This document shows positions 47,721-59,150 of a stretch of DNA of 64,000 nt, piece by piece. The translations under genes and the position numbers were made by a program. This DNA comes from Margaritifera margaritifera (taxonomy: Eukaryota > Mollusca > Bivalvia > Unionida > Margaritiferidae). Under the pieces are notes generated by a model. The model ran no database searches. It had not been told where the DNA came from and saw only the letters and a program-made list of their open reading frames with translations. The stretch's first letter is position 1; each line of letters begins with the position of its first letter. Location of the stretch: positions 5,162,501 through 5,226,500 of the forward strand of contig JAQPZY010001626.1 of the NCBI GenBank assembly GCA_029931535.1, in the 5' to 3' direction.

Positions 47721-48013
47721 TCTTGTGAATGAAACTAAAAATGCTATTGGATTTTATAAAAGAAAATTCTTTGTAGTGAACTATCAGATACACAACTTTT
47801 CTTTTTTTATTATTTGACCATATACTGATTCACATTAATTATTACTGTAACATTTTCCATCAAAATCTGAATCTGATTTATGTTCAAACTTGCTGTTTTA
47901 TTATAGTATGAAGAGAATATATATTATGGCACAAAAAACCCCACTTGTTTTGTTTTCCATCCCCGCCTGAAATGTAAAATTTATGCCGATAAAAAATCTA
48001 CTGGTTTAGAGGC

Positions 48014-48271
48014 TAGGGGTGAAATGATTTATCAATATATCGATGCATCAATACTTTTGCCATATCGATATACATATCGATACAAGAGGTGAAGAATCGA
48101 TACAAAACGATATCTACCCTATATAAGTTACTTTAATCTTCAGCAGTCATGAATAATTATTACTCGTTTGCCTTCTTATTCTTTAAACTGAGAATCGATA
48201 ATGTATTGTATCGTAGGCTGTGTATCGTGAATCGTATCGATATGCGGCACAGGTGTATCGTTTCTCCCCTA
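48014..48271. mobile_element. hAT-type MITE, 258 bp, with 8-bp target duplication
   Basis: The termini TAGGGGTGAAATGAT and ATCGTTTCTCCCCTA are imperfect inverted repeats. The interior is rich in atcgata motifs (tatcgatacgatt type). Flanks ttagaggc (48,006-48,013) and ttggaggc (48,272-48,279) differ at one base, as expected for a hAT 8-bp duplication. No ORF. Confidence 0.88.
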
Positions 48272-48922
48272 TTGGAGGCCAATCTACTGATCAAAATTTG
48301 TAAATCTACTGGTTTGAAATCCTGGTTCTGTCACATGTATGTTGTCCCAACTCAGACTCTTTCTTTAGGTTAAAGAAGAAAAAAATATGCTGCATCCAGA
48401 TACAAAATTTTCTCTAACGTCAATTGAACTGCAGGACTTTTGGCACATTAGTTTGTTCAATTTGGGCCAGCTTGTAAAGAACTGCAGGATATCCAAAAAC
48501 AAGTACCCTAGAAGCAACATTGTATTATATCAATGTGCCAATGGCTCAATTCACTCATCCATGATAATTTTCAAAAATGTCCAGAAATATAAATGCAGTT
48601 GTCTTCATAAGATCTAATTTATGACCAATAAACACACTTACGTATTGGCAGATATTATCTGAGACTGAGATGTACAAATTGATTATATAAAACTGTAACG
48701 TAAGAACATGACTCACTTTTCAGTTAATATTTCCATGTATAGTATTCACCTCATCATCTGGAAAGTAATATGATTTGCAGCAAAACAGCATTATTCTGAT
48801 CAATCTGCCAATTGTATTTTCCCTAGATTAATTGCAATATATTATAATCAGGACACCATCTGACAAAAAGGTTTACAAAAACATCATTAGGAAATACTCA
48901 GGTAATAAGAATTTGTACTTAC

Positions 48923-49069
48923 AGATAATGTAGTAAGCTTTAAGAAAAAATACTGGAAATGATTTTCAAATTTAGTGAAGAAGTTGGAATGAAGATGAGA
49001 GCGTCCACAGTTGGCTATCTTCTTCATGTAACTGTTAATATTGCTGTCAGTGCAAACCACCAGAAGGAG
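48923..49069 (-). CDS. RPAP1: RPAP1 exon d
   Basis: The 147-nt exon (49 codons) is phase 0 at both ends, with acceptor tctttttatag and a consensus donor GTAAGTA. It encodes LLLVVCTDSNINSYMKKIA and later HFQYFFLKLTTLS, an amphipathic helical pattern as expected for RPAP1 helical repeats. The 54-bp tandem array starts about 25 bp upstream of the acceptor, so the branch-point and polypyrimidine region abuts repeat DNA. Confidence 0.82.
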
Positions 49070-49094
49070 CTATAAAAAGAAAAAGAAAAATGGT

Positions 49095-49578
49095 CATACA
49101 GTGTAACTTGATTTGGTTACTGTTATAAGACATTGCCATTCAGTATAATGGTAAGATTAACTTGATTTGGTTACTGTAATAGGCCATTGCCATTCAGTAT
49201 AATGATAAGATTAACTTGATTTGGTTACTGTGATAGGCCATTGCCATTCAGTATAATGATAAGATTAACTTGATTTGGTTACTGTGATAGGCCATTGCCA
49301 TTCAGTATAATGATAAGATTAACTTGATTTGGTTACTGTGATAGGCCATTGCCATTCAGTATAATGATAAGATTAACTTGATTTGGTTACTGTGATAGGC
49401 CATTGCCATTCAGTATAATGATAAGATTAACTTGATTTGGATACTGTGATAGGTCATTGCCATTCAGTATAATGATAAGATTAACTTGATTTGGTTACTG
49501 TGATAGGCCATTGCCATTCAGTATAATGGTAAGATTAACTTGATTTGGATACTGTAATAGGCCATTGCCATTCAGTAA
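49095..49578. repeat. 54-bp minisatellite, about 9 copies, next to RPAP1 exon d
   Basis: The unit gattaacttgatttggttac plus tgtgataggccattgccatt and cagtataatgataa. The array ends about 25 bp from the exon d acceptor. Confidence 0.95.
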
Positions 49579-49979
49579 TCAATTTTTAGACTCAGATTCC
49601 TCTTTCAATACAAAACAAGTGTCCCTCAAAGGGACTGATAGCTCTAATGGCCAAAAAGAATTTCCAGGTATCCAAGATAAGTCAGTTTCTTCTTTTATTT
49701 ATTGTTAATTATCGAAACCATCTCTGATATTCTTGAGAAAGTTCAACATGCCAAATCTGGTAGCCATTTTTTTCTTCTTACATTTGAGTTAAAATGTTCA
49801 CAAGATACATGTGAGTGCAATACAAAATTCTCTGTCTCTGCCTTTGATCTTGAACCTGATATCATGGATAGAAGATCACTGAACTTGTCTCAGACAATAT
49901 CCAGATACCACATGCTAAGTTTGGTTAAATCTATCAGAAATACTTTTTGGAAAAACAGAAGTACCCTGAAGGGTACATT

Positions 49980-50520
49980 ATACACCCTACCCCATGTTTA
50001 ATAGTCCTCTATGTAGATAACTGAAATTTGTGTGCAGAGACCACTTTTCTTCTTTCAGTGACAGTGACCTTAACCTTTGACATTTTGACCTTAAAACTGA
50101 TAGGATTCTTCCTTACCCCAAGTACAAGCCATCCAGAAAGTTTGGTCCAGGTATGTGATATAGAACTAATGTCATAGTGCAGAAACAATTTTAATTCTTT
50201 CAGTCACAGTGATCTTGACCTTTTGACCCCAAAATCAATAGGATTCTTCATTACCCCAAGTGCAAGCCATCCACAAAGTTTGGTAACTGTAGATGGTGGA
50301 GAACTTAAGTTATTGTGCAGAAACCATTTTTCTTCTTTTAGTCAGTTACCTTAACGTTTGAGCTTTTGACCCCGACATCAATAGGGTTCTTCCCTACCCC
50401 ATGTGCAAGCCATCCACAAAGTGTTGCAACTGTAGATGGTGGACAGCTTGAGTTATTGTGCAGAAACGCAAATGGGAAAGACAGATGGATGGACAGAACA
50501 CATCATAACATGATATGCTC
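49980..50520. repeat. Degenerate repeat, about 150-170-bp units (gaccttgacc type)
   Basis: Three diverged units share cttctttcagtcacagtgac, 'cttttgaccccaaaatcaat', 'aggattcttc.ttaccccaag' and 'caagccatccacaaagtttg'. The same unit recurs three to four times at 55,690-56,340, inside a different intron. Both end with 'agatggatggacag.a...cataacatgatatgctctg'. Confidence 0.8.
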
Positions 50521-50529
50521 TGCCCTTAT

Positions 50530-51385
50530 GGCAGGTGTATAAAAAATGAAGTTACTGAAGTGGTATCATTCAAGGAACTCTTAAGATATATCCAAAAACA
50601 AGGTTAAATGATAGACTGACATTCTACAGGCTGAAAAGAATTTGCAGGAATTCAAGATAAGACCATTTCTTCCTATTAGCTCCTGTGGTGGACATAATGG
50701 ATGTCAGATTGGCAATATTTTCATTTAGGACCAACAAGATATCATAAGAAGTCTTCTGGTGGAAACCCCATTTTGATATGACTTTCCATTTTAGAGGAGT
50801 AATGATAACAAGATTTTCAAGATGTGTGCCATGGTGGGTATATTGGATATCAGATTGGCACCATTTCCATTTAGTACCAACTAGACATCATAAGAAGTCT
50901 TTCAGTGAAAAGTGAAAACCCCATGCTGATATAACCATTCATTCAGGAGAAGTAGTGATAACAAAATTTTCAAGATGGCCACTGAGGCCATATTGGGCAT
51001 CATATCAGCATCATTTTCATTTACAATCAACTAGACATCATTAGAAGTCTTCTATGGAAAACCAACAAGATATCATAAGAAGTCTTCTGGTGGAAACCCC
51101 ATTTTGATATGACTTTCCATTTGGCAACACTACTTTTTGTTCAGGAGTAGTGATAACAAGATAACAAGATTTTCAAGATGGCCACAGTGGCGACTGTACT
51201 AGCCACCAGATCGGCACCATTGTCATTTAAGACCAACAAGACCATGGGATGAATGTGTGTATAAAGTTTCATGGCAATCATCCAAGTAGTTTAGGCCGAG
51301 TAGCAATAAAAAGCTTGTGCTAACAGATGGACAAACAATGGACAACAGATCATCCGATTAGCTCTTCTGGTTTATGACCAGTAGA
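50530..51385. repeat. Degenerate long tandem array, first block
   Basis: About four to five units of 150-200 bp share aagattttcaagatggccac, 'ggatgtcagattggcaccat', 'tttcatttaggaccaactag', 'acatcataagaagtctt' and 'gaaaaccccat'. It ends with 'gcaataaaaagcttgtgcta' and 'ggtttatgaccagtaga'. Confidence 0.82.
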
Positions 51386-51599
51386 TCTAAAAATCCATTC
51401 ATATTTGTTTTTGTTATCATGCTCACAAGCCAGTACAGAAAAAAACTGAGTCAAAACCTTTGACCTTATAATCAATGTCAGAGTGCTGACTATCGACTTG
51501 TTTATTGGAATGCAACTAATTACAAAATCTGGTCAAAATTCACTTGTATACGTAAAAGTCACTGTGCCCATAAGCTCAGTGAAGTACCAAAATGCAAGC

Positions 51600-53740
51600 A
51601 GTCACCCTTGACTTGACCCCAAGGTATTAGATCTGGTTTTCAAAACTTCTTCACAAAAGTGTGGATATGTTAGTGGTCAGATCTGAACCATTTTTATTCA
51701 GAACCAATTAAATATTGCAGAAAGTGTTTTAGTCAAAACCCCATGCCAATGCCACCATTCGTGCAAGAGGAGTAGTGATAACAAGATTTTCAAGATGGCC
51801 ACTATGGTGCCATCTTGGAGGTCAGATGAGCACAATTTTCATTCAGAAATGGCTACCTATTGCTTTAATGTTATGGTGAAAACTGTATGTCATTATGACC
51901 ATCTGTTCAGGTTCCTTTGCACAGTTTTGTATTTTGCACAGGGGTGAATTTCTAACTAAAGATGAACCCCAACATTTGAACAGTGTTATTTAAAGTAGAA
52001 TCCAGGAATGCTTATGTTGGTGTAAATCAGTTTTGTATAAGCATTTACTATATACCAGATGATGTAGGTATCTAGCTCAGTATGATTACCACAGGGTTCT
52101 AATGCAGAACTATGCACTTGGAGTGAATGCTTGGTTGTAAAGAGAAAAAATTGAAGATCAAATGTTTAAAAAAGTTTAGCTAGTCAGATTTTCTTCAAAT
52201 TTTGTCTAGGGAAAGGCAAATTCAGGTACTTAAATCTCCATATGAATGCACTTGCTGGAAAATTCATTTGTCAGAACAAAGACGGGGCATAAATACTGAA
52301 GTTTTAGCTATTTTTTGAGCCGTTTTGTTAGTTCATAATGGCTGCTTCAGATAGGGAACTGGCACACTTTACACAATAGTAACATACATTAAACAACAAG
52401 ATTCTGACTTGAAATTGTATAAATGTCATAATATGGTTTCACTTTCTTCTGAGCATATTTTAACAGGGTTAGAGTTTGAGATCATTGGGGACAAGAGGCC
52501 ATAATGGCAGAACCTAACAAGATTTAGTGACCATTTTTGGAGGTCAGATTGGCACCATATTTGTTTAGTACCAAGTAGACATTATAAGTCTTTTACTGAA
52601 GATCAAATGTCAGTATGACCATCTGTTCAGGAGGAGTAGCAATAGCAAGATTTTCAAGACAGCCATCATAATGGCCATGTTGGATGTTATATCAACATCA
52701 TTTTCATCTAGGACCAACTAGACATCATGAAAAGTCCATGTCAATAAAAACATTTGTTAAGGAAGTGTAGCAATAATAAGATTTTCAGATGTCATATCAA
52801 TATCTTTCATTTAGAATCAAGTAGACATTACAACAAGTCTTTTAGTAAAAACCCCATGTCTATTCTACCATCTGTACATGATGAGTAGTGATCACAAGAT
52901 TTTCAAGTTGGCAGCCATGAAGCTTATCTTGGAGGTCAGATTGGAACTATTTTAGAACCAACAAGACGCCATAAGTCTTCCGGGGTATTGGATGTATGAG
53001 GGAATGTCTGATTGGTGCCATTTCCATTTAGAGCCAACTAGATATCATAAGTCTTTTAGTGAAAACCCCATGTCAATATGACCATCTCTTCAGGAGGAAT
53101 AGAGATAAGATTTTTAAGATGGATGCCAAAGTGGCCATATTGGATGTCAAATCAGCACCAATTTCATTCAGAACCAAGTAGACATCACAAGAAGTCTCAG
53201 TGAAAACCCAGTGTTGATGTGACCATTCATTCAGAAGGAGTATCAATAACAAAATTTTCTCGATTTTTCAAGACTGCCACTGTAGCAGCCATACTGAATG
53301 TTTGAATAGCATCACTTCATCTAGGACCAACTAGACATCATAAGAAGTCTTTTAGTGAAAAAGTTTGCCGATATGACCATCCATTCAGATGGAGTAGCAA
53401 CAGCAAGATTTTCAAGATGGCCACCCTACTGGCCATACTGGATGTCAGAATGACACCAATTTTATTTAGGACTAACTTAACATCATAAGAAGCCTTTTTG
53501 TGAAAACTCAAAGTGAGATGAGTAGTGATTAGAAGCAATAACAAGATTTTTAAGATGGCAGCGATATTGACAGTTTGAGGGGCACCATTTTCATTAGGAC
53601 CAACTAGACTTTGGGATGAATGTGTTTGTAAAGTTTCAGGAAATCCCCCTAGTAGTTTCTTTGGATAAGCAATAACAAACTTGTGCTAAATGGATGCTGG
53701 ATGCAAAAACTCTTTTGGTCTATGACCAGTACAGCTAAAT
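51600..53740. repeat. Degenerate long tandem array, second block
   Basis: About nine to ten further units of the same type follow, ending in the same way as the first block (caataacaaacttgtgctaa ... ggtctatgaccagtacagct). A non-array stretch at 51.9-52.5 kb interrupts it, starting with 'gcacagttttgtattttgca caggg', which resembles the start of the AGGTGGCGCT element. Confidence 0.8.
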
Positions 53741-53869
53741 ATAAAATGATGTACTTAGCAAAGAACTGATTGATAAAAGTCCAACAATAAAATTAAATTT
53801 TTTTAATCTATCGGTCTAGATGGATGTATTTATTAATACAAACAAAAAGTATAATGAAACATTCACTAC

Positions 53870-54068
53870 CTTTTCCTGCAGACCTTTGTGAATCCTGCAC
53901 ATCTCATACACAAGACGAAGAACTGCTGTTAGAAACCCATAAGGACTGTGACACCTTGTGACTGGCAAGGATTGTTCCTCGAAAGCTAAAGAGTTTCCAT
54001 ATTCAGGGAGACAACTACTTACTTCCAGCCTTGGAGTCTCTAGGTGATTCAGCATGTTAGAGTGCTTG
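53870..54068 (-). CDS. RPAP1: RPAP1 exon c
   Basis: The 199-nt exon has a strong acceptor (ttattctctgcag). The donor GTAGTG after GAAAAG is weaker. One base completes the Ser codon from exon b, then 66 codons follow, including HSPYGFLTAVLRLVYEMCRI near the end, and it closes in phase 0. The central part (ETPRLEVSSCLPEYGNS) is polar and is probably a loop. The large degenerate array at 50.5-53.7 kb begins directly downstream in the next intron. Confidence 0.8.
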
Positions 54069-54486
54069 CTGCAGAGAATAAATGCTATTTTATTTTAAAT
54101 TATATGCAGTTTTCTGACATTTACCCTTGATACCAAGGTATTCTTACATTAATTCAGAGGAATTAGCTGCAAATTTTGGTAAAAAGGAAATTTGTAACTG
54201 TATCATTCAGTTACTGATTAAAAGTTATGAACTTTTTAATGTTATTAGAAAAGCTTAAAGCTGATGTTTTAGACGGGGAAGAAAATCCTTTAAAAAATTT
54301 CTGCAGGTTTTAAAAAGGTATTTTTTTCTCTATTTTTTCAACGGAGGAAAGATTATTATTTTTCTCTATTTCTGCAAAGGAGGAAAAGGTTATGTTTTTC
54401 TCTATTTTTTTGCAAAGGATGAGAGATTCAATGAACAAAAATTGGCAAAGTGATATTTCATGTTCTCACAAATGTGTACTAAAGTT

Positions 54487-54489
<3 letters not shown>

Positions 54490-54578
<89 letters not shown>
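54490..54578. repeat. (AT)n microsatellite
   Basis: About 44 uninterrupted AT dinucleotides. A palindromic tract of this length is likely to be polymorphic and hard to assemble. Confidence 0.98.
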
Positions 54579-54582
<4 letters not shown>

Positions 54583-55097
54583 AAATGTTAGCTCTTAGTT
54601 TTGAAGTTCAGTACATAACTTAAAACAGAAATTAACCTGTCTATAGAAATTAATCTGTCTAACCTGTCTACAGAAATTAACCAGTCTATAGAAATTTACC
54701 TGTCTATAGAAAAATTTGTTTCACTGATAAGCAATAAGAGTATTATTGTGATATGTAATTTGTCATATGCTTTCAGAAGTCTGTCTCAGAGAAACTCTTA
54801 CAGCTGAAATGGTCAAAGATTGAAGTCCAATAGGTTATCCTGTAATTTGTTTCTGTATAGATTTAGTTTATCTCAGTGTTATTCATTTACTTACTTGTTT
54901 CAGATTGTAAATTTAACATAATATATGTGACGATTTTACATACTAATATTTCATTGTATAGAGAAATTATTATAATGACCACAATGATGCTGAAGATAAC
55001 ATTTGCTTTGTACTGTGTATTATGCAACAAAGGACTGAATTACTGAATAAACATATATTTATTCTAATTCTCAGACTGAGCCAATCTGTTTTAATAC

Positions 55098-55207
55098 CTG
55101 AGATTCTGTGTAATGACCTGAAAACCAAAGGCTGCCCAGCATGGTTGTAGTATATTTTCATGGAGTTCCTCCAGCTGTGGTAAGCATTTCAGTGGTTCAT
55201 ATTCTGG
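55098..55207 (-). CDS. RPAP1: RPAP1 exon b
   Basis: The 110-nt exon encodes PEYEPLKCLPQLEELHENIL followed by a Trp/Phe-rich stretch (CWAAFGFQVITQNL). The acceptor is catgtttcag and the donor GTATTA. It leaves two bases (AG) that the first base of exon c completes to Ser. The frame is open throughout and closes just outside the splice sites. It sits in single-copy-looking DNA between the AT microsatellite at 54.5 kb and a dispersed repeat at 55.6 kb. Confidence 0.75.
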
Positions 55208-55599
55208 CTGAAACATGGCAAATTCACCTATTTTAGGCATACCTCAGTTTCTGGGTATTGTTACATACTGCATTATCAGGGTAAATAAAAGCGATTTTCA
55301 CTTATTAGCATATTTTATTGAAAATTTTCTATCCTGATTTATGTTGGTGTCACTTTCAAATTTGTGCCAGTAGGATTTACATGAAAGAACAAATCATTGC
55401 ATCAACAACTCAAAATTTATTATAAAATGTTACAGATTGTAACCATTAGAGGGCACAAGGCGGGAATATCAGATTATTTATGAGAAATTATCAGATATTA
55501 TCACTTAACCTTGATTTAAAAAATAATGCAACAAAAAAAACGAAAATGATGTTGTGGTGATGGAGAAATTTAATAAAGTTTGACACAAACCCCAAACAA

Positions 55600-56345
55600 G
55601 AGTATTGTGAATGGTACATTATAATACATGCACACTGTGTTTAATAGTCTTCTATGTAGGCACTAGTAGAACATGGTTGACTCTGGAGATTATTGACCAA
55701 TCAGTCTCAATGACCTCGATTTTAATTTGACCCTAGATCAGTGTATGTGGTTTTGCATGAAACTTACTGTGCAGAAACCATTATTTGCTTATTAGATTCA
55801 CCATGACTGTGACCTTTAGACCCCAAAATCTACAGATTTTTGTATTGCCTCAAGTGCGAGACATCCACAAAGTTTGATCAAGGAACTTAACCTAGAAGAA
55901 AAGCTATTGTGCAAAACCTATTTTTCTTTGAGTCACAATGAGTCACCATTAATATTCTGACCCCCAAATTAATAGACCTCTTCCATACCTCAAGTACAAG
56001 TCTTCCAAAAATTGTGGTCAAGGTATGTGGTTTAGAGCAAAAGATATTATGCAAAAACCATTTTCTTCTTTCAGTCACAGTGACCTTGCCATTTGACCTT
56101 TTGACCCCAAAATCAATAGGCTTCTTTCTTACCCAAGTACAAACCATCCACAATGTTTGGCCCAAGTCTGTGGTGAAGAACTAATGCTATTGTGCAGAAG
56201 CTTATTCCTTACCCCAAATGCAAGCTATTGACAATGTTTGGTAATGGTAGATGGTGGAAAACTTGAGTTATTGTGTAGAAACAAAATAAGGAACAGATGG
56301 ATATAAGGATGGACAGGCAGATGGATGAATGGGCATAACATGATA
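55600..56345. repeat. Degenerate repeat, gaccttgacc type, second locus
   Basis: Units share 'aaccatttt.ttctttcagt cacagtgacc', 'ttttgaccccaaaatcaata' and 'ccatccaca.tgtttgg', ending in 'cagatggatgaatgggcataacatgatatgctctg' as at 50.48-50.52 kb. Confidence 0.8.
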
Positions 56346-56709
56346 TGCTCTGTTTTACAGTAGGCATATACAAACTGGTACATAAGTACTGAGATCAGAA
56401 CCACACTCAAAATGACTGACACATAGTGAAAGAATACATTTGTAAGTCAGATGTTAACTATGTTATTGTAAGTCATTAAATTTATATATGTATCTTTTCT
56501 TCTAGACAATAACTGTTGAATAACCAGGAAATGGTACAATCATATATGGACATGTAAACAATGTTGATTCAGGCATAGTGAAATATGTTTACATATTGTA
56601 CATTATGGCACATACAGTGAATCAAAGCATGCCTATAAATAATACAATACAAAACATAAGCACACTCAATAAAAATACCTGTATTATGGTTTTTTTCAAC
56701 ATGTATCTA

Positions 56710-57743
56710 TAGTCAAACCTGTCCTAACGGTCACCTTTGTTCAGTGGTCAATGGGTCACAGAGATCATTCTAATTTCCCCCGGCAAATTTGTTATATAAA
56801 TGCCCTGTGTTTAATGGTCACCTGCTTTCAGTAGTCAGGTGTTTCCTAACCAAACAATGGTTTTACCCTGCCTTAATATATTAGCAGTGACATGATCTAA
56901 GCATTTCACATCTCGATTGTAGTTAATGTAGTCCAGTCACGATGTCAGTCAAACTCAAAGTGTCAACATGTCGGCTTTGAAAGCAAGGCGGTTGTCATCA
57001 CTTCATGAAAGAATCAAAGCAATTCATTTGCTAGATAGTGGACAAAGTACTTGTGTAGGTGCAGCAGAAATGGGAGTTGGGCAAACTCAGATCCAAGATA
57101 TTATTAGGTGTGAGATATTACAACCGATTTTGAGAACAATGTTAATCCGGATTGTATGAGATTACGTACAATCATAACAAATGAATAGAGATACATATAC
57201 ACTGCACTTATGATATCCCTTACAGTTTATATGCTACTAACAATAGCCACAGAAAGCTTCTTTTCATTCCCTAATCATGAAAGGTCTCTCACAAAAGTCG
57301 ACTGTCTTTTGATCTTGAGGAGTTTGAGCAACTGCTTAAACCAACAATTGTTTGAAGTGTGAACACCTGTTTTCATGCCTAATTATACCAGCTGGCCTAG
57401 AAAAAAGGCAGTCCTGTGTTTGACAATCACAGGTAAGCTGTCAATTAGTAACTTTATTTAGATGCTGCTTCTACTGATAAGTGATGATTTAATGTACATG
57501 ATGGATTAAAGTGGAACTTTTTATTATTATTTTGTTGTTTTTCTTTTCGCTAAATAGCTAAACTAAATATATGTATCTTGATAGCATACTACTACTAATA
57601 CAAATGCTAATGCTATTTGGTGCATAGTACATGTATTTGTCATAAACCAAGTTTGAGAGCTGAACATGCCTTCAGAGGTCACCTGTCTATGAAGGCCACT
57701 TTGGCCTTTTCCCATGGGTAGCTGCTGTAGACAGGTTTGACTG
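56710..57743 (+). mobile_element. Tigger/pogo-like DNA transposon remnant with TIRs
   Basis: The left end TAGTCAAACCTGTCCTAACG and right end ACAGGTTTGACTG are inverted (CAGTCAAACCTGTC type), each bordered by TA. Subterminal 'ggtcacc/ggccact' motifs also pair. At 1,034 bp it is shorter than autonomous pogo-type elements (about 2 kb or more). It contains only the start of a transposase. Confidence 0.85.
56968..57159 (+). pseudogene. Tigger/CENP-B-like transposase, N-terminal HTH fragment
   Basis: A 63-codon ORF begins MSALKARRLSSLHERIKAIH and continues LLDSGQSTCVGAAEMGVGQT and QIQDIIR. This is the Pipsqueak/CENP-B N-terminal helix-turn-helix of pogo/Tigger transposases (typical ....R..LT..EK..II...E.G.S....A..FG...STI..I). 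The homology ends at about QDII, after which the DDE domain is missing, apparently by internal deletion. It lies inside the TIRs and reads with the element. Confidence 0.8.
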
Positions 57744-57904
57744 TATTTCTGTATTCTTGCAAAATATGAATTTTTTGTCTGTAATTCATTCAGCTATCAT
57801 TTTATGGTGAGTTGGTGACAGCGTATTGCTTCCTATACTTTTCTATGTAATGACCCTTACATGGGGGTCAGATAGTGTAATGTTAGAAAATGCACATCAA
57901 CCTA

Positions 57905-57995
57905 TACATGTTTTTGTTGCTTGAACCCCTAACTATGTTGTTTGGGATTGATTGGACCCCTAACTATGTTGTTTGGGATTGCTTGGACCCCTTAC
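57905..57995. repeat. 35-bp tandem repeat, about 2.5 copies
   Basis: The unit gcttgaacccctaactatgt plus tgtttgggattgatt recurs, the last copy truncated at gcttggaccccttactatgt. Confidence 0.85.
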
Positions 57996-58666
57996 TATGT
58001 AAAAAAAATGTTTTTCAAAAGGTTAAATACTCCAATATTTCAGCAGAGGTCATATTTAAATTTATGGCTATGGCTCTGATAAGGCAAGGTTCCTATTTCT
58101 TCATATTTGGATCATTTCATGTTGTTTAAAAGGTACCCATGAATCAAAAGCAAATCCACAGTACTCATTGGACTCAATCAGTATGACAAACTTTCTGACA
58201 TGTTAGAGATAAATAAGGCAATTATATATGTATTACTCATTCAAATAATGTTAATCAACAAAATGCCTACTTTAGGACAATCACAGACCAAGGGAGAGAA
58301 CTTCATGCCATTATGTCTCAAAATTCAGCTGTCTTAAAAAAATGTGTGCACAAATTAATTAGTATGATTTCGACAAAATGGGGCAGCAAAAATATCTGGG
58401 ATCAAGTTTCTGGCCATGAAGCAACCCCCCCCCCTCCCGCAAAAAAAAGCTGGCTTTCTATTTTTATGTGGGAAGAAATAGTTTTATCAACTGGTTTGTC
58501 ATGCCAATGAAGAAAAATGGTGCAAAGTTGAAGAATGCCTGTATTCAAATGGAAACAGAGAAAATTGTGTGGATTAAAAAAAAATGAGAATGTAACAAGC
58601 AAAGAGATAGTAAGGGAATTTTATGATTGCTAAATCATGTGAATGCATCAATCAAAGAAATTATAC

Positions 58667-58738
58667 CTGATTAGACCACTTCCAGTAGAAAGTTGCAACA
58701 AAGTTCAAACAGGCAGTAGCCACCTGAAGGTCATGTTT
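58667..58738 (-). CDS. RPAP1: RPAP1 exon a (first exon seen in window)
   Basis: The 72-nt exon encodes 24 residues beginning KHDLQVATACLNFVATFYW and is phase 0 at both ends. The acceptor is ctatttcag and the donor GTATAA. The segment is helical with aromatic residues, as expected in the middle-to-C-terminal helical region of RPAP1. On its own it is too short to identify. It is assigned because it joins in frame to the next exon (PEYEPLKCLPQL) on the same strand. No further exon is seen between here and the right edge, where DIRS copy D fills the intron. Confidence 0.7.
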
Positions 58739-59150
58739 CTGAAATAGAATGAACCTGTGGTCAACACATCCAATTTTTTGATTAGCCATAGCTTTACAGA
58801 ATAATCCTTGAATAATCAAATGCTGTGCTTGTTGGATACTGTTAAATTTAAAGAAACCAATTTTTGGGAGTAAAATATGTTTCTTCAGTAACACTTACCG
58901 GATGATAATATGTCAGGAGAACATCCACTACCATGCAAATCCAGCCCTTCCAAGCGAAAAAAGACGTTAACCATGTCCTTTGACTTGGTTAAGCAATAAA
59001 AGTGCTAAAACATCATCTGCTTGCCAAGAAGGAAGTCAGGTGAGGGTTGTCTCCCACTGGATAGAGGAAACGGTGCCAAATCCTGTCATTCATGACTTAC
59101 TAATGGAGCAGAAGTGCACTCTCTTCCATGGATGTAAATAAAGGGAGGGC

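Larger units (their letters stand above)
46440..48330 (+). mobile_element. hAT-like element remnant (approximate limits)
   Basis: A hAT dimerisation-domain pseudogene (47.39-47.72 kb) lies between flanks rich in 'aaatctacyggttt' motifs (46.43-46.52 and 47.99-48.32 kb). The limits are guessed from those motifs and a poly-A tract at 46.52 kb. A younger 258-bp MITE is inserted near its right end. Confidence 0.45.
9785..58738 (-). other. RPAP1: RPAP1 gene locus, 3' portion (11 exons, introns 0.28-15.7 kb)
   Basis: Eleven minus-strand exons, each with AG acceptor and GT donor, join in one open frame of 1,674 nt (558 codons). Codon phases agree at all ten junctions. The end of the product resembles the C-terminus of animal RPAP1 (human protein about 1,390 residues): LYEAVSFGD-like and ALRPKW.PVLY-like segments occur in the expected order and spacing. 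RPAP1 is known as a conserved factor in RNA polymerase II biogenesis and nuclear import and in Pol II-Mediator contact; this region is expected to be helical-repeat (HEAT/TPR-like). The introns hold nearly all the mobile elements of the window. The gene enters from the right (N-terminal half missing). About 35-40 C-terminal residues after 9,785 were not located. Exon limits rest on splice consensus and phase, not on transcripts. Confidence 0.85.
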
